64,000 nucleotides of DNA from Alphaproteobacteria bacterium (GTDB lineage Bacteria > Pseudomonadota > Alphaproteobacteria > CACIAM-22H2). Numbering within the stretch: position 1 is the first letter of the stretch; the number at the start of each line of letters is the position of its first letter. The translations under genes were made by a program, and so were the position numbers. Positions 58,666-64,000 of the stretch are shown in pieces. A model generated the notes under the pieces. That model did no database searches and had not been told where the DNA came from. It saw nothing but the letters and a program-made list of their open reading frames with translations. The stretch is from contig JAEULA010000028.1 in NCBI GenBank assembly GCA_016793165.1, positions 99,781-163,780 on the forward strand. Reading direction: 5' to 3'.

Positions 58666-60377
58666 CGCGTGACCTCGTGTCGTGACAGCAAAGCGGCCTC
58701 GAAGGCCTGGAGGATGGCGGGCTGGCTCTTGCCGGCGCGAGCGGCATCGCCGATCACCATGACGCGCTGCCCCGGTCGCGCAAGCCCGCGATGGCGCTCG
58801 CCGGTGGCGACGCGGGCGCGGTGATAGAACCAGTCGCGCCAAGCCGGCTGCGATGCGAGCCGTGCGGCGGCGCCCCGGCGCGCGAGCCCGCGCGGCAATG
58901 CCCACCGAAACAGGGTCCCGAGGCCGTAGCGATAGCTCGCGCCGGTCGCGATCACGATGCGGCCGAAGGGCGCCAGATCGGCCGCCGTCGGCTCGGTGGC
59001 GAAGCGGAACTCCACGCCGGCCCGCTCGCAGCTCCGGGCCAGTTCGGCGATGTAGGCAGCAAAGGGCTCCGGCCGTGCCGCCACGCCCTGGAACAGCGGC
59101 GCGTGGCCGGCATGGCGGAACGCCCCGCCCGCCTCGGCCTCGCGCTCGAACACCGTCACGCGATTGCCGGTCGCGACGAGCGAGGCATAGGTCAGGCCGG
59201 CCGGCCCCGCGCCGATCACCGCGATGCGCTCGCCCCGCGGCGGGGTCGCGGCCTCGAAGTCGCGCTCGCGGCCGGACATGCCGTTGACCACGCAATGCAG
59301 CCGGTTGCCCGCGCGCATCTCGTCCACGCAGGTGTTGCACGACAGGCAGCGGCGCACCGGCTCGCCGGCCCGGACCTTGCGCGGCCAGTCGGGATCGGCG
59401 ACCAGCGGCCGGCCGAGCGCCACGAAGTCGGCGCTCCCCTCCTCCACCACGCGCCGGGCCAGCGCCGGATTGCCGAGCCGGCCGACCGCGATCACCGGCA
59501 CGCTCACCCGCGCCTTCACCGCGCGCGCGTAGTCGATGAAGCGCCCCTCGGCCTCGCTCATCGGCGGGATCATGATCGCGGCCGAGGGCAGCGAGCGGTA
59601 ATGCCCGGCGGTGACGTGGATCGCGTCGGCGCCGGACTCGGCCGCCCAGGTCGCGACCTGCAGCGCTTCGTCGAAGCCCATGCCGCCGGGGAAGAAGTCC
59701 TCCAGATTGGTGCGGAAGATGACTCCGAGCCTCGGCACCGCGGCCTTCACCCGGCGCAGGATGTCGAGGCCGAAGCGCGCGCGGTTCTCGAGGCTGCCGC
59801 CATAAGCGTCGTCGCGGACGTTCTCCGCCGGCGCGCAGAACTGCGAGAGCAGATAGCCGTGCGCGGCGTGGATCTCGACGCAGTCGAAGCCGGCGCGCCC
59901 CATGCGGACCGCCGCATCGACATAGGCCTGCGTGGTCCGCTCGATGCGCTCGAGGCTCATCGCCTCGGGCACGATCGTCTCGGTGTGGCCCTCCTGCACG
60001 ACATGCGGCACCGCCGAGGGCGCGATCGGCGTCTCGCCGCAGACGTCGACGCGCGTGTGACCGCCGCCATGGCCGAGCTGGATCGAGGCCTTGGCACCGG
60101 CGGCGTGCAGGGCCGCGACCAGCGAGGTCAGACCGGGCAGGAAGCGATCGTCGTAGATGCCGAGTTCGCGGCGGCGATGGCGTCCGACCGGCTCCGGGCA
60201 GGCCATCTCGACCGTCACGAGGCCGACGCCGCCGCGCGCGCGGGTGACGAACCACGCCATCGTGTCCGGCGTGACGAAGCCGTCCTCGTCCGCCCCGCGC
60301 GTGGTCATCGACGGCATGACCAGGCGGTTCTTCAGCTCGACCGGGCCGATGCGGCCCGGATCGAAGAGCCCGGGCAC
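58662..60377 (-). CDS. Old-yellow-enzyme-type FMN/Fe-S oxidoreductase with shortened C-terminus
   Basis: 571 residues. An FMN TIM barrel fills 1-340, with EIHAAHGYL (H170, H173, Y175) and YGGSLENRARF. The 4Fe-4S Cys are C344, C347, C350 and C362. An FAD loop GAGPAG lies at 389-394. Full 2,4-dienoyl-CoA reductase-like proteins are about 670 residues and have a second, NADPH-binding Rossmann loop. Here the region after FGRIVIATGAS is a short Arg/Trp-rich stretch, so that subdomain is missing. Electrons may come from a partner protein. It reduces an activated C=C or removes groups such as methyl. Three bases separate it from the SDR gene upstream. Confidence 0.88.
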   Translation of the reverse strand: MPGLFDPGRIGPVELKNRLVMPSMTTRGADEDGFVTPDTMAWFVTRARGGVGLVTVEMACPEPVGRHRRRELGIYDDRFLPGLTSLVAALHAAGAKASIQLGHGGGHTRVDVCGETPIAPSAVPHVVQEGHTETIVPEAMSLERIERTTQAYVDAAVRMGRAGFDCVEIHAAHGYLLSQFCAPAENVRDDAYGGSLENRARFGLDILRRVKAAVPRLGVIFRTNLEDFFPGGMGFDEALQVATWAAESGADAIHVTAGHYRSLPSAAIMIPPMSEAEGRFIDYARAVKARVSVPVIAVGRLGNPALARRVVEEGSADFVALGRPLVADPDWPRKVRAGEPVRRCLSCNTCVDEMRAGNRLHCVVNGMSGRERDFEAATPPRGERIAVIGAGPAGLTYASLVATGNRVTVFEREAEAGGAFRHAGHAPLFQGVAARPEPFAAYIAELARSCERAGVEFRFATEPTAADLAPFGRIVIATGASYRYGLGTLFRWALPRGLARRGAAARLASQPAWRDWFYHRARVATGERHRGLARPGQRVMVIGDAARAGKSQPAILQAFEAALLSRHEVTR

Positions 60378-60380
60378 GGC

Positions 60381-61151
60381 TCAGCTCATCCAGCTGCCGC
60401 CGGTGATGTCGTAGGCCGCCCCGGTGACGTAGGACGCCTCGTCCGAGCACAGGAAGGCGACGACGCGCGCCACCTCGTCGGGATAGCCGACGCGGCCCAG
60501 CGGGATGCCGGGTGCGCGGTCCTTCGCCTGCGGCAGGCCGCGCCTGCCGCTCTCGTCGTCGATCACGCGGCGCATCTCGGTGTCGACGATCAGGCCCGGG
60601 CACACGCAGTTCACGCGGATGCCGTGCGGCGCCATCTCGAAGGCGAGCGACTGGGTGAAGCCGACGACCGCGAACTTGGTCGCGGCGTAGGCGCCGTAAT
60701 TCGCCGCCCCGCGCTTGCCCAGCCACGAGGCGAGGTTGACCACGCAGCCGCGCCTGCGCGCGACCATGCCCGGCATGACGGCGCGGCTGGCGTGGAACAC
60801 GCCGTCGACATTGACCGCGAAGCTGTCGTGCCAGTCCTTCTCCGGCACCTCGAGCAGCGGCCCGATGCGCGCGATGCCCGCGTTGTTGACCAGGATGTCG
60901 ACAGGGCCCAGCGCCTTCTCGACCGCCGCCGCAGCGGCGCGGATCGAGACCGGGTCGGTCACGTCGCCCGCGACGCCGACGGCCCTGCGGCCCAGCGTCT
61001 CGAGCTCCGCGGCCACCTTGGCCGCGCCGTCCGCGCGCGTGTCGACCAGCCCGACCGCGGCGCCGTCGCCGGCCAGCGCATGGGCGATCGCGCGGCCGAT
61101 GCCGCCGCCACCGCCGGTGACCAGGGCGATGCGTCCGTCGAAGCGAGCCAT
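60381..61151 (-). CDS. SDR-family oxidoreductase
   Basis: 256 residues. TGGGGGIG loop, NNAG, catalytic Ser in NLASWLGKRG, and YAATK at the Tyr-Lys site. The C-terminal DITGGSWMS is family-like. It lies in a run of minus-strand genes between a flavoprotein and another SDR, with 14 bases to the latter. It is probably a hydroxyacyl or cyclic-alcohol dehydrogenase. Confidence 0.9.
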   Translation of the reverse strand: MARFDGRIALVTGGGGGIGRAIAHALAGDGAAVGLVDTRADGAAKVAAELETLGRRAVGVAGDVTDPVSIRAAAAAVEKALGPVDILVNNAGIARIGPLLEVPEKDWHDSFAVNVDGVFHASRAVMPGMVARRRGCVVNLASWLGKRGAANYGAYAATKFAVVGFTQSLAFEMAPHGIRVNCVCPGLIVDTEMRRVIDDESGRRGLPQAKDRAPGIPLGRVGYPDEVARVVAFLCSDEASYVTGAAYDITGGSWMS

Positions 61152-61165
61152 GTCGTCCTCCGCCG

Positions 61166-61915
61166 CTACTGCGCGGTCATGCCGCCGTCGATCGTGACGA
61201 TCGCGCCGAGCGCGAAGCGGCTCTCGTCGCTGGCGAGAAACAGGATGCAGTCCGCCATCTCCTCGGCGGTCCCGAGCCGCCCGATCGGCTGGCGCGCCTC
61301 GAGCCCCTTGCGGAAGGCGACGGGATCGGGGGCGCGCGCCATCACGTCGTCGTAATAGGGCGTGTCGATCGTGCCGGGGGCGATCGCGTTGCAGCGGATG
61401 CCCTCGGCGACATGGTCGAGCGCAATCGCGCGGGTGAGCGCCGCCACCGCGCCCTTGGACGCGACATAGGCGGCGCGGTTGCGGATGCCGATCGACGCCA
61501 CGACCGAGGCGACGTTGACGATCGCGCCGCCGCCGGTCCGCTTCATGGCCGGGATGGCATGCTTGCAGCAGAGATAGACGCCGCGCACGTTGACGGCCAT
61601 CAGGTCGTCCCATTCCTGCTCGTCGATGTCGACCACGGTGCCGAAGGTGCCGTAGCCGGCGTTGTTGACGATCACGTCGAGACGGCCGAACGCCTTCACG
61701 GTGTCGTCGATCATCCGCTTCACCTCGGCCGACTTCGACACGTCGACCGACAGCGCGAGCGCGCCGGGCAGCTCGCGCGCCACCGCGGCGGCGGCCTCGG
61801 GCTTGCGGTCGGCCACGACGACCTTGGCGCCTTCGCGCGCTAAGACGCGGCAGGTGGCGCGGCCGATCCCCGAGCCGCCGCCGGTGACGATGCAGACCTT
61901 GTCCTTGAGGCGCAT
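61166..61915 (-). CDS. SDR-family oxidoreductase
   Basis: 249 residues. TGGGSGIG, NNAG, the Ser in NVASVVASIG, and YVASK are all canonical, and the tail IVTIDGGMTAQ is normal. It overlaps no neighbour; the MaoC-like gene ends two bases upstream, so the pair is co-transcribed. With the hydratase it could serve as a hydratase/3-hydroxyacyl-CoA dehydrogenase pair. Confidence 0.91.
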   Translation of the reverse strand: MRLKDKVCIVTGGGSGIGRATCRVLAREGAKVVVADRKPEAAAAVARELPGALALSVDVSKSAEVKRMIDDTVKAFGRLDVIVNNAGYGTFGTVVDIDEQEWDDLMAVNVRGVYLCCKHAIPAMKRTGGGAIVNVASVVASIGIRNRAAYVASKGAVAALTRAIALDHVAEGIRCNAIAPGTIDTPYYDDVMARAPDPVAFRKGLEARQPIGRLGTAEEMADCILFLASDESRFALGAIVTIDGGMTAQ

Positions 61916-61917
61916 GG

Positions 61918-62358
61918 TCAGCCCTTGTCCTTCACCCAGCGCATCACGTGGGTCGCGACCGCGACCAGCTCGCCGTTCTGGTTCTTCACCTCGATGGCGG
62001 CCTTGGACTGGCGCTTGACCGGATCGACCTCGTTGATCGTATAGGTCAGGCTGACCGTGTCGCCGATGCGCACCGCGCCGAGGAAGCGCACGCGGTCGTA
62101 GCCGAGGCTGACCGGCGTCTCGTCCTTCGCCGTGCCCTCGCATTTCTCGATCATCAGGGTCGAGCAGGTCGACATGTAGCCGACCATCAGCGCGCCATGC
62201 GCGATGCGCGAGCCGTATTTGGAGCGCTTCATGTACTGGTCGTTGACGTGGTTCACCGAGAAGTCGCCGGTGATGCCCGCGAACATGTAGATGTCGGTCT
62301 CGCCGACGGTCTTGGCGAAGGAAACCTTGTCGCCGATCTTGACGTAGAAATCGCTCAC
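61918..62358 (-). CDS. MaoC-type hotdog-fold dehydratase
   Basis: 146 residues of the MaoC/(R)-hydratase family. The hydratase-2 motif is FAGITGDFSVNHVN at 26-39: D32 and H37 are kept, but the Asn of the usual DxNPxH is Ser34. RIAHGALMVGYMS follows as in the family. It hydrates 2-enoyl-CoA, or dehydrates a 3-hydroxyacyl-CoA. The gene lies 22 bases downstream of the ABC ATPase gene. Confidence 0.88.
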   Translation of the reverse strand: MSDFYVKIGDKVSFAKTVGETDIYMFAGITGDFSVNHVNDQYMKRSKYGSRIAHGALMVGYMSTCSTLMIEKCEGTAKDETPVSLGYDRVRFLGAVRIGDTVSLTYTINEVDPVKRQSKAAIEVKNQNGELVAVATHVMRWVKDKG

Positions 62359-62380
62359 GTGCGTGTCCTCTCTCGTTGCG

Positions 62381-63478
62381 TCAGCGCAGGGCCCGGCCGG
62401 ACTCCGGCTCGAAGAAATGCATGTTCTCCAGCGCCACGGCGGCGTCGATCGCGACGCCCGGCGTGAAGGTCAGCTCGGGATCGACGCCGGCGAGGCGGAA
62501 GTCGGCGCTGCCGATGCGCACCGCCAGCAGCTGTTCGTCGCCGAGCTGCTCGGTCACCATCAGCTTGCCGCCGATCGCGACCTGATCCGGCGCGCCCGGC
62601 CGGCCGAGGCGCGCATGCTGCGGCCGGATGCCGATGACGGCGGAGCGGCCGGCGAGCGTGCCGAGCTTGGGCACGGCGCGGCCCGGCACGTCGAAGCCGG
62701 CGCCTTCACTGCTCAGACGGAAACCGTCGCCCCTCGCCTCGACGCGCATCTCGATGAAGTTCATCGCCGGCGAGCCGATGAAGCTCGCCACGAACCGGTT
62801 GATCGGCCGGCGGTAGAGTTCGAGCGGCGTGCCGACCTGCTGCACGTAGCCGTCCTTCATCACCACGATGCGATCGCCCAGGGTCATCGCCTCGACCTGG
62901 TCGTGGGTCACGAACACCGCGGTGGTGGGCACGCGCTGGCGCAGTTCCTTGATCTCGAGGCGCATCTGCGCCCGCAGCTGGGCGTCGAGGTTCGAGAGCG
63001 GCTCGTCGAACAGGAAGACCTTGGGATTGCGCACGATGCAGCGGCCGAGCGCCACGCGCTGCTGCTGCCCGCCGGAGAGCTGGCGCGGCCGGCGGTCGAG
63101 CAGCGGCTCGATCGACAGGATCCGCGCCGCGCGCTTGATCTCGGCGTCGATCTCGCTCTCCGGGACCTTCCGGTTGCGCAGGCCGAAGGCGAGATTGTCG
63201 TAGACCGTAATGTGCTGATAGAGCGCGTAGTTCTGGAACACCATCGCGATGTCCCGATCCTTAGGCTGCAAGTCGTTCACGACCCGGTCGCCGATGGCGA
63301 TCGTGCCGGAGGTGATCTCCTCCAGCCCGGCGATCATCCGCAGCGTCGTCGACTTGCCGCAGCCCGAAGGGCCGACGAGCACGACGAACTCGCGGTCGGC
63401 GATCTCCAGATCGACATCCTTCACGGCGACGACGTTGCCGTAGGACTTGCAGAGCTTCTCGAGTACGACCTCGGCCAT
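62381..63478 (-). CDS. ABC transporter ATP-binding protein (MalK/UgpC-like)
   Basis: 365 residues. Walker A GPSGCGKST (36-44), Q-loop FQNYALYQHITVYDN, signature LSGGQQQR (134-141), Walker B FLFDEP (155-160) and switch His192. The C-terminal regulatory domain (about 240-365) has IGIRPQHARL, the mark of the carbohydrate CUT1 ATPases, and can serve several importers. Four bases separate it from the permease gene upstream, so it is in the same operon. Confidence 0.94.
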   Translation of the reverse strand: MAEVVLEKLCKSYGNVVAVKDVDLEIADREFVVLVGPSGCGKSTTLRMIAGLEEITSGTIAIGDRVVNDLQPKDRDIAMVFQNYALYQHITVYDNLAFGLRNRKVPESEIDAEIKRAARILSIEPLLDRRPRQLSGGQQQRVALGRCIVRNPKVFLFDEPLSNLDAQLRAQMRLEIKELRQRVPTTAVFVTHDQVEAMTLGDRIVVMKDGYVQQVGTPLELYRRPINRFVASFIGSPAMNFIEMRVEARGDGFRLSSEGAGFDVPGRAVPKLGTLAGRSAVIGIRPQHARLGRPGAPDQVAIGGKLMVTEQLGDEQLLAVRIGSADFRLAGVDPELTFTPGVAIDAAVALENMHFFEPESGRALR

Positions 63479-63482
63479 CGGT

Positions 63483-64000
63483 TCAGACCTTCAATCCGCG
63501 AATGACGTATTTCTGGCCGAACACCGTCACGAGCAGCGCGGGGCCGAGCGACAGCACCGCGGTCGCGCTCATGAGGTGCCACTCCATGCCGAGCTCGTGG
63601 ACGAACTGCGCCATGACGACCGTGAGGATCGGCGTTTCGTGCGCCGTGAGGATCAGCGCGAAGAGGAACTCGTTCCAGGTGTAGAGCCAGCACAGGATCG
63701 CGAGCGCGGTCAGGCCGGGGATCGCGGCCGGCATGGCCACGCGCCAGAAGGCGCCCCAGCGCGAACAGCCGTCGATCATCGCGGCGTACTCCATCGACGG
63801 ATCGATGCCGTCGAAGAAGCCCTTCATGATCCACGAGAAGAAGCAGACATGCACCGCGACATGCGGCAGCAGCAGCCCCCAATAGGTGTCGAAGATCCCG
63901 AGCGCGCGGGTGACGAAGTAGAGCGGCAGCACCCAGGACACGTAGGGCACGCAGCGGAAGACGTAGATCAGCGAGAACCAGGTGTTCGGGATCGGACCCT
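63483..64000 (-). CDS. ABC transporter permease, carbohydrate type (MalG-like), 5' end outside the window
   Basis: 172 C-terminal codons are present; the frame continues past 64000, where GPIPNTWFSLIY precedes the helix SWVLPLYFVTRALGIF. The EAA loop is EYAAMIDGCSRWGAFWRVAMPAAIPGL. LCWLYTWNEFLFALIL is the classic MalG segment. The missing part should hold the first two or three helices. It forms a CUT1-type importer with the next ATPase; the partner permease and binding protein lie outside. Confidence 0.9.
   Translation of the reverse strand, partial: GPIPNTWFSLIYVFRCVPYVSWVLPLYFVTRALGIFDTYWGLLLPHVAVHVCFFSWIMKGFFDGIDPSMEYAAMIDGCSRWGAFWRVAMPAAIPGLTALAILCWLYTWNEFLFALILTAHETPILTVVMAQFVHELGMEWHLMSATAVLSLGPALLVTVFGQKYVIRGLKV

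Noticed and set aside
1..64000. CRISPR arrays, insertion sequences, integrases or prophage genes
   Set aside because: No regularly spaced repeats, transposase, integrase or phage structural motif is seen in any frame; the repeats present are hairpin-type or a single pair.

Overview
The window is about 64 kb of GC-rich chromosome, with strong G/C bias at third codon positions. It is packed with catabolic and transport genes and has no rRNA, tRNA, phage, insertion sequence or CRISPR. The density of TRAP and ABC uptake systems, short-chain dehydrogenases (SDRs), enolase-superfamily enzymes, CoA-linked enzymes and MocR/IclR regulators points to a soil- or plant-associated alphaproteobacterium (Rhizobiales or Rhodospirillales type). 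The genus cannot be fixed from the sequence alone.

Layout. 1-4.5 kb: a small secreted protein with a probable frameshift, the decayed N-terminal half of an acyl-CoA dehydrogenase gene, an OppA-like binding protein plus M19 dipeptidase pair, and an amidohydrolase relic. 4.5-9.7 kb: intact acyl-CoA dehydrogenase, an SDR with a degenerate active site, an enolase-superfamily dehydratase, alanine dehydrogenase (minus strand) and another SDR. 9.7-12.8 kb: a MocR regulator divergent from a class III omega-aminotransferase with direct-repeat operators between them, then a tandem-hairpin terminator. 12.8-17.2 kb: a small secreted protein, HMG-CoA-lyase-like enzyme and a three-gene TRAP transporter. 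17.3-26 kb: a polyamine-type ABC importer (binding protein, ATPase, two permeases) followed by CoA-transferase, acetate kinase and two TIM-barrel sugar isomerase/epimerase genes. 26-30.6 kb: a small unknown protein, a membrane histidine-kinase homologue lacking the phospho-acceptor His, an alpha/beta hydrolase, a cupin and an amidase.

30.6-36.1 kb (minus): a tightly coupled operon of a B12-binding mutase-like protein, a ceramidase-fold hydrolase without the usual catalytic Ser, an enolase-superfamily enzyme and an aspartoacylase-like zinc deacylase. I cannot match this combination to a known pathway, and it is the best candidate for an undescribed system. 36.2-45.2 kb (mostly minus): a DUF1640-like protein, a ProC-like reductase, two proline-racemase-superfamily proteins (Cys/Cys and Ser/Cys), an SDR, a TRAP transporter with fused DctQM, and an M81 (MlrC-type) metallopeptidase. 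This looks like a locus for uptake and breakdown of a (hydroxy)proline-like compound.

45.5-48.7 kb: tandem paralogous SDRs with atypical active sites, a CPBP-protease relic, a nucleotidyltransferase-like gene ending in a repeated 20-bp sequence, and a DUF938 methyltransferase. 48.9-56.4 kb: an IclR regulator with a perfect palindromic operator, E1 alpha/beta of a 2-oxo-acid or acetoin-type dehydrogenase without E2/E3, a TRAP transporter, an SDR and a class IV aminotransferase. 56.5-64 kb (minus): a hydrophobic membrane protein, an MLE-type enolase-superfamily enzyme, an old-yellow-enzyme-like Fe-S flavoprotein lacking its NADPH subdomain, two SDRs, a MaoC-type hydratase, and a carbohydrate ABC ATPase and permease running off the end. 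Three intergenic regions on minus-strand runs hold a related GC-rich inverted-repeat element.
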